A stretch of DNA of 14,609 nt. It comes from Ruminococcus sp. UBA4350 (GTDB taxonomy: Bacteria; Bacillota; Clostridia; Oscillospirales; Ruminococcaceae). Positions 1 to 7,709 of the stretch are shown here, one piece after another. The notes below the pieces were generated by a model. It made no database searches and was not told the origin of the DNA. It was given only the letters and a program-made list of their open reading frames with translations. Position 1 is the stretch's first letter. The number at the start of each line of letters is the position of its first letter. A program made the translations under genes and the position numbers. The stretch is taken from positions 20,661 through 35,269 of the forward strand of contig DGSY01000153.1 of the NCBI GenBank assembly GCA_002394125.1, in the 5' to 3' direction.

Positions 1-303
1 ATCGGACCGTTCGAGATCGAGAGTGTTCTGATGGAGCTGCCGTATGTGCTGGAATGCGCCGTGACCGGTGTGCCGGATCCGATCCGCGGACAGGTCGTCA
101 AGGCGACGATCGTGCTGACAAAGGGCACAGTTCCCTCGGATGAGCTGGTCAAGGAGATCCAGGAATACGTCAAGAGAGGTACTGCGCCGTATAAATATCC
201 TCGTGTCGTAGAATTTGTCGAGGAGCTGCCGAAAACCGTCGGCAGCGGCAAGATCCGCCGCGCAGCGATCCGCGAAATGGACAAGGCAAAGTACAGCAAA
301 TAA
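1..303 (+). CDS. Acyl-CoA synthetase (AMP-forming, ANL superfamily), C-terminal fragment
   Basis: This is the 3' end of a gene that begins before the window; frame 1 is open from base 1 to the TAA at 301-303 (100 residues). It opens with IGPFEIES and continues with the VTGVPDPIRGQVVKA, TAPYKYPR and PKTVGSGKIRR motifs. These mark the mobile C-terminal domain of AMP-forming acyl-CoA ligases, closest by eye to the medium-chain acyl-CoA synthetase type. The Lys at fragment residue 84 (bases 250-252) in GSGKIRR is the family's catalytic lysine for adenylate formation. The motif has one more Gly than the usual PKTxSGKI. The enzyme would activate a carboxylic acid with ATP and CoA in the cytoplasm; the substrate cannot be read from this fragment. 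An internal ATG at 31 is not a plausible start because homology extends upstream of it. Confidence 0.9.
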   Translation: MGPFEIESVLMELPYVLECAVTGVPDPIRGQVVKATIVLTKGTVPSDELVKEIQEYVKRGTAPYKYPRVVEFVEELPKTVGSGKIRRAAIREMDKAKYSK

Positions 304-318
304 ACGAAGATAAACGAA

Positions 319-343
319 CGCCCCTGACGCAAAGTCGGGGGCG
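319..343. terminator. Hairpin terminator after the acyl-CoA synthetase gene
   Basis: The arms CGCCCCTGAC and GTCGGGGGCG pair (one G-T wobble) around a GCAAA loop, 16 bases after the stop codon at 303. On the plus strand only CTTCCAT follows. On the minus strand the downstream sequence is T-rich (TTCGTTTATC and on), so it could also stop transcription of the kinase-like gene that ends at 400. Confidence 0.6.
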
Positions 344-356
344 CTTCCATATCAGC

Positions 357-387
357 AATGCCCCTGAACCAAGCGCTCAGGGGCATT
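357..387. terminator. Convergent-gene terminator hairpin
   Basis: A perfect 11-bp stem, AATGCCCCTGA with TCAGGGGCATT, closes a 9-base loop and is followed by GTTTT on the plus strand. It sits between two convergent genes, 13 bases past the stop of the kinase-like gene. Its left arm resembles that of the hairpin at 319-343. Confidence 0.7.
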
Positions 388-399
388 GTTTTCGGGCTA

Positions 400-2784
400 T
401 TATCCTTCTTCAGTGGGTGCCGGCGGATCCGGATTTGTTGGAGTCGGATCCGGCACCGAAGCAGGCGGCGGATCCGGCACGACAGGATCCGGTATGACAG
501 GCGGATCGGTCTGCTTCTGTGTGACAGGCGGAGGCGGATCGGTCTGCTTTTGCGTCACAGGCGGCTGTGTCTCGGTCTCGATCTGTTTCGCCGTTGTTTT
601 GGTAGTCGGCGAAGCGGTCGAAGCACCGGTCGAGAGCGGAGACTGTGACATCGTGGTTCCGGTCTGGCTGCCGATCGCGATCGTGCTGTAAACCGGATTG
701 TATGCATAGTAAACGGTGATCTGATAATCGTCGAGCGCATCAATGATCTTGCCGACCTCCGGCTCAACGCCGCAGACATAGCCGTTCTTGTACTCATAAT
801 TGACGGTCGCGACATACTTGACGACCTGATTCTTGCCGTTGCTGGCGACCTTAGTCTGCGCCGGCGCGGTCGTGACAGCGGGCATGATGCCGCTCAGATT
901 CGGGCTCATGGCGCCGTCGCCCATATTGTTGTTGCCGCCGCCGTTGATCGCGGGAACAAGGCCCATATCCTCCAGCGTTTTGAGGTATTTCGGGAGCTTG
1001 AGTCCCTTGAAATCCGGGATCGAGATGATCGACGGGCCGAGACTGACCTTGACGCGCATCGAGCTGCCGGAGATAAACTCCGTACCCTTTTCAAATTCCT
1101 GCCAGAAGATCTGATCCTTGACATAAACATCGCTGAATTCATATTCCGGCACAAGCTCCAGCCAGCCTGCAAATTCATCGCGCTTGACGGTGAAATTCAT
1201 GCCGACCAGCTCCGGAATCTCGGAGTCCGGACGCAGCTCCACGCCGGATTCATCGGTCTGGACAGGGACAACATTGTCGGCCACGGAGGATTTTTCATCG
1301 CGGTGGAACAGCGTATTGCTGCCGGCGCTGAGTCCCCAGACGCGTGTAAACGCCCAGATGACGACCGCGACAATGATGAAGAACAGAAACGCAATAAAGA
1401 TCGGTGCGCGGATGCGCTCAAAGACGCTGATCTTCTCCTCCTCCTCCGCGACAGCTGCGCGGGTGCCGGCGGAGCGGCGGCGTGCGGGATCGGTCTCCGG
1501 CCGCTGACGGTGAACATTTGCACCCTGCTGCGGACGGCGCTGACCGTTCTGGGGGCGCTGGCCGTTCTGGGGGCGCTGACCGTTTTGCGGACGCTGACCG
1601 TTCTGCGAGCGCTGACCGTTCTGGGAGCGCTGACCGTTCTGCGGGCGCTGACCGTTTTGCGGACGGCGCTGACCGTTCTGCGGACGGCGCTGCGGATGCG
1701 CCTGCCGTTCCGTGCGGTTTTCCGGTGTGATCGGCATTTTTCCGCTGCCCTGCGGCTCATAGACCGCCGTATCGCCCTTTGCATGATGCGGTGTGCCAAT
1801 CGTGCCGCTTTCTGTTTCATCTTTTTCGGGGATCTCATCGAACAGCAGCGTGACCAGATCGGTGATCGTCCGGACACGGGTGCTGCTGTCAAGGCGAAGA
1901 CCTTGCAGGATCCCCTGCGAGACAGATTCCGGAATCTGCGGATTGACCTCGTTCGGCGGAGCAATATTGTCATAATCCTGACGGGACACGGCATCCGGCG
2001 TGCGGCTGCCGGTCAGGATGCGGTAGAGCACGGAGCTGATGCCGTAGACATCCGTCCATGTGCCCTGCTGCTTATCCGCATAATACTGCTCCGGCGCCGC
2101 ATAGCCGTCAAACAGCTCGGCGTCCAGCTCGGTATCATTCGTGCGGACTGCGGAAATGCAGAAGCCGGTCAGCTTGATTTCGCCCTTATCGGTGACGAAG
2201 ATCGTTTCCGGACTGAGACCGCGGTGCAGAACGCCCGCATTATGGAGCAGACTGAGCGTTGTGAACAGCGGCGGGAAGATTCTCCGCACGACATTCCAGC
2301 TCAGCTCGCCGGCATTCTCGCGGAGATATTCGAGCAGCGTTCCGCCCTCTAAATACTCATAGACCGCATAGGTGGTATTGTTCTCGGAGAACATATCCAG
2401 CGCGGGATTGAGGTGGCTTAAATTGCGCAGCCGCGCAAGTGCCTTGTTCAGCTCGGTATACTCGGCCATGAGCGCCTTATATTGCGCAAGATGGTCATAT
2501 TTTACGTCGATGGTCGGTTCGTTCGGAACACGGCTGCAAAGCCGCTCCGGAAAATATTCGCGGATCAGAAGTTTACAGTCCACGGAGGTGTCATAGCCGA
2601 TATAGGTCACGCCCTCGCCGTTGGCGCTGAGCTCCTTTCCGACCAGATAACGCCCGTGCAGAATCGTACCCTGCCGCAGGTGGTTGGCCAGCGAGGGCGT
2701 GCTGCTGTCATATCCGCAGTGCGGACAAATCTTCTCCTCGCCGAGCGGCTCCATGCAGCCAAAGCAGAGTCTGAGATCGCTCAT
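400..2784 (-). CDS. Zinc-ribbon / kinase-fold / TM / PASTA protein, predicted pseudokinase
   Basis: 794 residues. A zinc ribbon comes first (C7xxC10, C20xxC23), then a Ser/Thr kinase-like fold (about 45-315), a basic Q/N/G/R hexapeptide-repeat linker (about 366-418), a transmembrane helix (about 461-480) and two PASTA-like domains outside the cell (about 521-585 and 587-696). A Thr/Pro-rich tail follows with two QKQTDPP units. The kinase core keeps IREYFPE, YAAPEQY (APE 230-232), the F-helix Asp245 and an Arg near residue 303. It lacks the catalytic residues: the VAIK Lys is Arg75, the HRD Asp is Gly189 (HRG), the catalytic-loop Lys and Asn are Ser191 and Thr194, and the DFG motif reads Gly-Phe-Cys (207-209). 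PASTA kinases of this layout sense peptidoglycan and regulate growth; this member probably binds or scaffolds instead. The second PASTA domain carries an inserted G/N/S/T-rich segment (about 615-650). A GGAAGGAG Shine-Dalgarno lies about 10 bases before the ATG. The gene has its own promoter. Confidence 0.88.
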   Translation of the reverse strand: MSDLRLCFGCMEPLGEEKICPHCGYDSSTPSLANHLRQGTILHGRYLVGKELSANGEGVTYIGYDTSVDCKLLIREYFPERLCSRVPNEPTIDVKYDHLAQYKALMAEYTELNKALARLRNLSHLNPALDMFSENNTTYAVYEYLEGGTLLEYLRENAGELSWNVVRRIFPPLFTTLSLLHNAGVLHRGLSPETIFVTDKGEIKLTGFCISAVRTNDTELDAELFDGYAAPEQYYADKQQGTWTDVYGISSVLYRILTGSRTPDAVSRQDYDNIAPPNEVNPQIPESVSQGILQGLRLDSSTRVRTITDLVTLLFDEIPEKDETESGTIGTPHHAKGDTAVYEPQGSGKMPITPENRTERQAHPQRRPQNGQRRPQNGQRPQNGQRSQNGQRSQNGQRPQNGQRPQNGQRPQNGQRRPQQGANVHRQRPETDPARRRSAGTRAAVAEEEEKISVFERIRAPIFIAFLFFIIVAVVIWAFTRVWGLSAGSNTLFHRDEKSSVADNVVPVQTDESGVELRPDSEIPELVGMNFTVKRDEFAGWLELVPEYEFSDVYVKDQIFWQEFEKGTEFISGSSMRVKVSLGPSIISIPDFKGLKLPKYLKTLEDMGLVPAINGGGNNNMGDGAMSPNLSGIMPAVTTAPAQTKVASNGKNQVVKYVATVNYEYKNGYVCGVEPEVGKIIDALDDYQITVYYAYNPVYSTIAIGSQTGTTMSQSPLSTGASTASPTTKTTAKQIETETQPPVTQKQTDPPPPVTQKQTDPPVIPDPVVPDPPPASVPDPTPTNPDPPAPTEEG
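1531..1689 (-). repeat. In-frame tandem repeat coding the QNGQRP linker
   Basis: About eight tandem units of roughly 18 bases encode R-(P/S)-Q-N-G-Q hexapeptides, three with an extra Arg codon, in the cytoplasmic linker of the kinase-like protein just before its membrane helix. On the plus strand the repeat reads as alternating GCTGACCGTTCTG and GCGGACG/GGGGGCG blocks. The sequence similarity between units makes copy-number change by slippage likely. Confidence 0.85.
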
Positions 2785-2870
2785 TGCTCAATACTCCTTC
2801 CAGAACCGCGCCGGTCTGCCGGATCGGGGCAGCCGCGCAGTCAGATGATGCTTCAGAATGATTCAGTATC

Positions 2871-2899
2871 ATTTTATCAGGAATTCGCCTGATTGTCAA
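2871..2899 (-). promoter_or_regulatory. Vegetative promoter of the pseudokinase gene
   Basis: On the minus strand TTGACA (2894-2899) and TAAAAT (2871-2876) are separated by exactly 17 bases. Transcription would start near 2864, giving a leader of about 80 bases before the ATG at 2784. The rest of the 2785-3000 gap shows no further gene or clear terminator, so read-through from the upstream operon is also possible. Confidence 0.75.
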
Positions 2900-3000
2900 T
2901 CGTTTTGTCGGGATTGCACCGAATTGCTCACAATTTGTAGCCTTTCTGTAATAAGTTTCGGCAGAATCTACATAATTTTTTGCGGCCAAGACGGTACTTT

Positions 3001-3807
3001 TTACGACAGCTCCGGACTTGCCAGCAGCGTGCCGATATAGTTGCGGCGAGTATCGGAAATGCTCTTTAATGCGCCGTTTTCGTCCCAGACAGCCGTGATG
3101 ACATAGGAGACGATCTCGTCGGAATCGCCGTCCTCATAGCAGTAGCGATATTCGCGCAGTTCCGTCTTGCCTTCCAGATACTGGATGCGGTAGGGGACGA
3201 GGTCGAGCTGTTCCTGCACGCGGTCAGGCGAAGCGCCGACATCGACGAGATTCGGGTCGAGGTAGGATTTGCGCACGGTGCCGAAGACATTCTTCTCCAG
3301 CAACGCATAATTATAGTATGTGACATTGGTCAGTTCCTCTGCATCGGTATTGCAGAAGATCGCCCATTCCGGCAGCTTGACGCCCTGAATCTGGCAGGTC
3401 TTGCCGCTCTCGGTCATGCCCTGATAGGATGCATAGAGCTTGTTGAGCGTGGAAAAGCGGGAGGAATCTGCGAGCGAGACACCGGCGTTTTTGGCCGCCG
3501 AGCTGACAGGCTGACCGATATTCTGCGAGAGCTTCAGCGCATAGCGCGCGCCGTCATTTTTCCGCATCCGCACGATGATCGCGATGATGAGCGCAATGAT
3601 CAGGATCGCGGCGGCACCGGCAGCGATCAGAATGCGTCTGGTGCGGACATTGCGGAGGCCGCGGCGCTTTTGGGTATTGGAGCGCTTCTTGCGCGGCTGC
3701 TCCGGCTCTAGGACTTCAAAGGGATTGTTCGGCTCTGCGCCGTCGGCAAGACCTTCGTTGAAATAGCCTTCCATTGTGAGATCGTCTCTCTGTTCCTGAT
3801 CTGCCAT
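3001..3807 (-). CDS. Single-pass membrane protein of unknown function
   Basis: 268 residues, not recognised as a named family. An acidic N-terminal segment (1-38) is followed by a strongly basic stretch (about 39-58, many Arg/Lys) and one hydrophobic helix (about 59-80). The positive-inside rule places the remaining 185 or so residues outside the membrane. That outer part is hydrophilic, with YRIQYLEGKTEL, YRYCYEDGD and a C-terminal segment that looks like beta-strands. The start is supported by an AAAGGATG Shine-Dalgarno in the 19-base gap after the upstream gene's stop, so it is the last gene of the six-gene unit. It lies next to the pseudokinase gene on the same strand. Both proteins share a topology of basic juxtamembrane segment, one helix and outer domain, so a joint role at the envelope is possible but is only inferred. 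Confidence 0.7.
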   Translation of the reverse strand: MADQEQRDDLTMEGYFNEGLADGAEPNNPFEVLEPEQPRKKRSNTQKRRGLRNVRTRRILIAAGAAAILIIALIIAIIVRMRKNDGARYALKLSQNIGQPVSSAAKNAGVSLADSSRFSTLNKLYASYQGMTESGKTCQIQGVKLPEWAIFCNTDAEELTNVTYYNYALLEKNVFGTVRKSYLDPNLVDVGASPDRVQEQLDLVPYRIQYLEGKTELREYRYCYEDGDSDEIVSYVITAVWDENGALKSISDTRRNYIGTLLASPELS

Positions 3808-3826
3808 GATACATACATCCTTTCAT

Positions 3827-5092
3827 TTACAGTTGAATGAGACCGCGTTCGAGCAGCTTCTGTGCGGCGGTCAGAATGCCGAGCTTGCCGCTGCCGTAGG
3901 TGATGCCGCCCTGCAAATAGACGGCATACGGCTCCCGCATCGGGCCGTCTGCGGAAAGCTCTATGGATGCGCCGCCGGTGAATGTACCGGCCGCCATGAT
4001 GACCTTGCTTTCGTAGCCGGGCATATCCCATGCCTCCGGCGTGACATACGAATCGACCGGAGAACCGGCCTGAATGCCCGCGCAGAATGCTTCCATTGCT
4101 TCCGGCGAGCGCAGCGCAAGCACCGTGATGATATCGCCGGCTGTTGCGTCGGGCGCGGGGAGACACTCAAAGCCGAGTGACCGGAACAGTGCAGCCGCGA
4201 ATGCGCCGGTCTTGCGGGCATTTGCGACGACCTCCGGCGCCATGAACAGGCCGAGATACATCGGGCGGCACTGATTCAGCGAGCAGCCGACCTCTCTGCC
4301 CATACCGGCACAGGTCAGGCGGCAGGCACAAAGCTCGACCAGCTCATGCTTTCCGGCGATATAGCCGCCGGTCTCGGCGATGCCGCCGCCGGGATTCTTG
4401 ATCAGCGAGCCGATGATGAGATCGGCGCCGGCATCGGTCGGCTCATCGTATTCGACGAATTCGCCGTAGCAGTTATCGACCATAATGATCGCATCGGGAT
4501 TCGTGCTGCGCGTCAGCTCGGCGATCCGCCGGATATCCGCGACGGTCAGCGCAGGCCGGAGCGAATAGCCGCGGGAGCGCTGCAAATAGACGACCTTTGC
4601 GCCGCGGACGGCTTCGGGGATCGCATCGAAATCCGGCCGGCCCTCTGCGGTGAGATCGAGCTGTCCGTAGGAGATGCCGAATTCCTTGAGGGAACCGTTT
4701 CCGCTGCCGCGGATGCCGATGACCTCCTCCAGCGTATCATAGGGGCCGCCGGTGACCGAGACCATTTTGTCGCCGGTGCGCAGAACGCCGAACAGCGCCG
4801 TCGAGAGCGCGTGGGTGCCGGAGACGAAGTGATGCCGGACGAGCGCGTCCTCCGTGTGAAAGACCTCCGCCCAGACCTTGTCGAGCTTATCGCGGCCGAT
4901 GTCGTCATAGCCGTAGCCGTTTGATCCGGCAAAGCAGGCCGCCGAGATCTGCTGCGACTGAAATGCCCGCAGCACCTTTGCGGTGCCGTGCTGGGAGATG
5001 CGGTCGATCTCCTCAAACTGCGGCCTTGCGGCTTTTTCCGCTTCTGCTGCCGCCGCGAGCAGCCTTTCGTCAAATGAAAATACTGAACTCAT
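3827..5092 (-). CDS. PLP-dependent methionine gamma-lyase family ('aluminium resistance' type) protein
   Basis: 421 residues from the ATG at 5092. This start has AGAGG about 7 bases upstream. An in-frame ATG at 5119 directly abuts the preceding stop and lacks a ribosome site, so it was not chosen. The fold-type I PLP enzyme signature is clear: HHFVSGTHALSTALFG near the phosphate-binding region, VDNCYGEF with Asp206 to contact the pyridine nitrogen, and SLIKNPGGGIAETGG with Lys232 as the Schiff-base lysine. The length and motifs fit the family annotated as methionine gamma-lyase or aluminium resistance protein (PF06838, from memory). The family is related to cystathionine beta/gamma-type lyases acting on sulfur amino acids in the cytoplasm; the true substrate of most members is not established. 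It lies 27 bases after the glycosyltransferase gene within the same transcription unit. Confidence 0.88.
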   Translation of the reverse strand: MSSVFSFDERLLAAAAEAEKAARPQFEEIDRISQHGTAKVLRAFQSQQISAACFAGSNGYGYDDIGRDKLDKVWAEVFHTEDALVRHHFVSGTHALSTALFGVLRTGDKMVSVTGGPYDTLEEVIGIRGSGNGSLKEFGISYGQLDLTAEGRPDFDAIPEAVRGAKVVYLQRSRGYSLRPALTVADIRRIAELTRSTNPDAIIMVDNCYGEFVEYDEPTDAGADLIIGSLIKNPGGGIAETGGYIAGKHELVELCACRLTCAGMGREVGCSLNQCRPMYLGLFMAPEVVANARKTGAFAAALFRSLGFECLPAPDATAGDIITVLALRSPEAMEAFCAGIQAGSPVDSYVTPEAWDMPGYESKVIMAAGTFTGGASIELSADGPMREPYAVYLQGGITYGSGKLGILTAAQKLLERGLIQL

Positions 5093-5119
5093 TGTGTACC
5101 TCTGATGCTTTCTGCACAT

Positions 5120-5866
5120 TCAGCGCGTGTGATAATAAAAGGAATCGGCAGCCTCACGGTCTCTGCCGGTGAAAATGCGTTTTGTCAGGTCACGGTTTTT
5201 GATGAGATACCAGTCGCCGAACTGATCGAACTTGCGGCTGGAGGTGATGAGCTTCGTTTTGCGGAGCGTACCCCAGCTTTTCTGCTGTGTTCTGCCGAGC
5301 CGGAGCATCCGCCTTGCGAAGTCCAGATCCTCCAGACTGACGAGCGTTTCGTCAAAGCCGCCGACTGCTTCAAAGTCCCGCCTGCGGAACCAGAACATTG
5401 CGCCGGAAAGATATGCACCCTCTTTTCGCATGACCGGCAGCAGATTCCATGCGACATAGAGAACCGAACAGAGTATGCCGGGGGACATTCTGTCGAACAC
5501 CGGGGTTGCGCCGCCGCCGATATATTTTCCGGAGCGGAGCATCTGCCGGATCTCGGTCAGCGCGCATTCGCTCATACAGCTGTCCGCATCGACGGTGACG
5601 ATGATGCTGCCCCTTGCGGCGCGGACGCCTGCATTGCGCACACCGCTGATGCAGTCCGCCTCGCTCGGGACGACACGCGCACCGTATTCTCCGGCGATCT
5701 CCGCCGTGCGGTCGGTGCAGCGGTTTGTGACGACAATGATCTCCGTCCGGCAGGGGAGTGCCGCTTCCGCCGCCGCCCATGCTGCCTTCAGGCATTTGCC
5801 GATGTAGTTTTCTTCGTTATGTGCGGGGATCACGACCGAAAACGCGATCCGTTCTGATGGATTCAT
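5120..5866 (-). CDS. Family 2 glycosyltransferase
   Basis: 248 residues. The N-terminal SVVIPAHNEENYIGKCL (10-26) is the nucleotide-sugar binding start of a GT-A fold. Next come VTNRCTDRT, the metal-binding VDADS (Asp93, Asp95), and GGFDETLVSLEDLDFARR with the acidic Glu179-Asp180 pair expected near the acceptor site. There is no clear membrane helix, so it is probably a cytoplasmic or membrane-associated enzyme that transfers a sugar from a nucleotide donor to a lipid, glycan or protein; donor and acceptor cannot be told. Its ATG shares one base with the upstream stop (TAATG), which implies translational coupling to the acetyltransferase gene. Confidence 0.9.
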   Translation of the reverse strand: MNPSERIAFSVVIPAHNEENYIGKCLKAAWAAAEAALPCRTEIIVVTNRCTDRTAEIAGEYGARVVPSEADCISGVRNAGVRAARGSIIVTVDADSCMSECALTEIRQMLRSGKYIGGGATPVFDRMSPGILCSVLYVAWNLLPVMRKEGAYLSGAMFWFRRRDFEAVGGFDETLVSLEDLDFARRMLRLGRTQQKSWGTLRKTKLITSSRKFDQFGDWYLIKNRDLTKRIFTGRDREAADSFYYHTR

Positions 5867-6663
5867 TACAGGATACCCTTTCCGCCGTCCGGCTCTGCAT
5901 CGTGGAGGCGCTCCCAGACATATTCGGATTCGATCAGCGTGAAGCCGATCTCCTCATAGAAGCTCTTTCGGATATCCAGCGCATAGAGGATGCCGGTCTT
6001 GCCGCGGGCTTCGAGATCGTTCGCGATCCAGTGCAGGAAATCCCGCGCATAGCCCTTGCCGCGCGCGGCGACCTTCGTTGCGACCTGCCCGATCAGCACC
6101 TGATCGCCGTAGTCGTAAATGGCGGTAGCAGCGGTGACATTATAATATGTAAAGCACTGCCGCAGGCCGCGCCGCACCATATGCGAGGTATCCGTCAGCC
6201 AGATATCGTATGCGATCAGATTCGGGAAGCCCTCCGAGAGAATCTGATAGACATCATCGAGCTTCGGAGCGCGGTTGACCTGCTCCGGATCAAAGAGCGG
6301 AGAGATGCCGCCGGGCTCCAGCCGGAACACGGAGCGGTGGAGCTGCTGATAATTCGAGATGACGAGATTTTGCAGCAGTGACTGTGCGCCCTCGACGCGG
6401 AACGGCTGGTGCATATTGACGAAAATGGAAAGCTCTGCGGCGGCCTCGGCATCATCGGAGAAATCCGCCTGCGAGCTGATGAGCAGGGTACTGTTTTGCA
6501 GCATCATCCATGCGGTCTTGTCATGGGAGCGGAGCCGGAAGAACCGGCAGAAGCTGTATTTCGTGCCGTAGGCGACCATGTTGCAGAGGATCTTGCGTCC
6601 GTAATGACAGACGGCAAGCGATCTGCGCTCCAGCTCTGCGGCGCGTTTGAGTTCTGTTATCAT
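5866..6663 (-). CDS. GNAT family N-acetyltransferase
   Basis: 265 residues. The C-terminal half carries the acetyl-CoA binding signature: IGQVATKVAARGKGYARDFL, with the R/Q-x-x-G-x-G/A loop at RGKGYA (201-206), and a later ALDIRKSFYEEIGFTLIESEYVW stretch typical of the GNAT C-terminal strand-helix. The N-terminal half (1-150) is longer than in a minimal GNAT and shows no second acetyl-CoA motif that I can see; it may be a degenerate repeat of the fold or a substrate-specific cap. The start overlaps the stop of the upstream M42 gene by 4 bases (ATGA), with GAGG about 8 bases before it. The acetyl acceptor is unknown. Confidence 0.85.
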   Translation of the reverse strand: MITELKRAAELERRSLAVCHYGRKILCNMVAYGTKYSFCRFFRLRSHDKTAWMMLQNSTLLISSQADFSDDAEAAAELSIFVNMHQPFRVEGAQSLLQNLVISNYQQLHRSVFRLEPGGISPLFDPEQVNRAPKLDDVYQILSEGFPNLIAYDIWLTDTSHMVRRGLRQCFTYYNVTAATAIYDYGDQVLIGQVATKVAARGKGYARDFLHWIANDLEARGKTGILYALDIRKSFYEEIGFTLIESEYVWERLHDAEPDGGKGIL

Positions 6664-7709
6664 AATGCATCCTCACCGATGACGGGCAGCGTTTCCAGCA
6701 GCTTGCGGGCGAGCATTTCGCAGGCTTCGCCGTCGCTTTTCCGGATAACCGAAAGCGGGCTGTGCAGATATCTGCACGGCACACTGACTGCCAGTACGCG
6801 CACACCGTCTGCGGCGGACTGGATCGCGCCGGCATCGTTGCCGCCTGCGATCTTCGTCTTGGTCTGCCTGCGGATGCCGTTCTCCTCACAAAGACGGTCT
6901 GCGAGATCGTAGAGCTGTTTGTCATAGATCGTCCGGCCGTCCATGAACGAGATCACCGCGCCGCCGCCCAGTTCGCAGACGCGGTCAGCGCCGTCCGAGC
7001 CGGGGATATCCGCAGCAGTCGTCGCCTCAAAGATAACGGCAATATCCGGGTCGATCTGTGCAGCCGCGACACCCGCGCCGCGCAGCCCGACCTCCTCCTG
7101 CACGAGAAATGCAAAGTCTGCGCCGTAAGGCAGATCCGGACGGATCAGCTCCAGCAGAACGGCGCAGCCGAAGCGGTCGTCGATCGCCTTGCCGATCACC
7201 GAGCCGTAACCGAATTCCCGCAGATCGCCGCAGAAATAGATGATATCGCCGGGGCGGACAAGCTGCATCGTTTCCTCTTTGGATCCGGTGCCGATATCGC
7301 AGAACAGCTTATGCATATCGGCGGGCTGATCGCGCTCGGTTTTCGAGAGCAGATGCACGGGCTTTGTGCCGATCACGCCGGGGATGCGGTCTTTGCCGAC
7401 CTGCACCTGCCGGCCGATGACTGCCGCCGCGCTGATGCCGCCGACCGTATCGAAGGCGAGTGTGCCGTCATCGTAAATATATGTGACCATGAGCGCAACC
7501 TCGTCCATATGCGCCGAAAACATGATCTTCCGCTTTGCGGACTGCTGTCCGGGGATATGCACGAACAGATTGCCGAGCCGGTCTGTGCGGATCCATTCGG
7601 CGGGGATGCCCTTGCTGTCAAGCTCTGCACGGATCAGGTCACGGACAGCCGATTCACGGCCGGATGTGCCGCAGCATTCGCAGAGCGATTTGAGCAGTGT
7701 CATGTTCAT
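6660..7709 (-). CDS. M42 family metallo-aminopeptidase, second copy
   Basis: 349 residues from the ATG at 7709, chosen because GGAGGT lies 7 bases before it and it overlaps the upstream stop as ATGA. A GTG at 7718 would fall inside that ribosome site. Expected dizinc ligands and catalytic residues are all present: AHMDE (His67, Asp69), AIDDR (Asp177), VQEEVGLRGA (Glu205 as general base, Glu206 as ligand), FEATTAADIPG (Glu228 in the Asp/Glu ligand position) and RYLHSP (His316). M42 enzymes form large cytoplasmic tetrahedral particles that trim N-terminal residues from peptides; many were first named endoglucanase M or glutamyl aminopeptidase. The EATTAADIPG motif is the classical form. It is paired with a diverged paralogue immediately upstream. 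Confidence 0.93.
   Translation of the reverse strand: MNMTLLKSLCECCGTSGRESAVRDLIRAELDSKGIPAEWIRTDRLGNLFVHIPGQQSAKRKIMFSAHMDEVALMVTYIYDDGTLAFDTVGGISAAAVIGRQVQVGKDRIPGVIGTKPVHLLSKTERDQPADMHKLFCDIGTGSKEETMQLVRPGDIIYFCGDLREFGYGSVIGKAIDDRFGCAVLLELIRPDLPYGADFAFLVQEEVGLRGAGVAAAQIDPDIAVIFEATTAADIPGSDGADRVCELGGGAVISFMDGRTIYDKQLYDLADRLCEENGIRRQTKTKIAGGNDAGAIQSAADGVRVLAVSVPCRYLHSPLSVIRKSDGEACEMLARKLLETLPVIGEDAL

Noticed and set aside
1531..1689. Regular repeat resembling a CRISPR array
   Set aside because: The units are contiguous with no unique spacers and stay in frame as a hexapeptide repeat in a membrane protein.
1303..2352. Long plus-strand open frame (349 codons) inside the pseudokinase gene
   Set aside because: It is the antisense of a clearly coding gene, is Leu/Thr/Ala repeat-rich because it reads through the hexapeptide repeat, and has no ribosome site or family motif.
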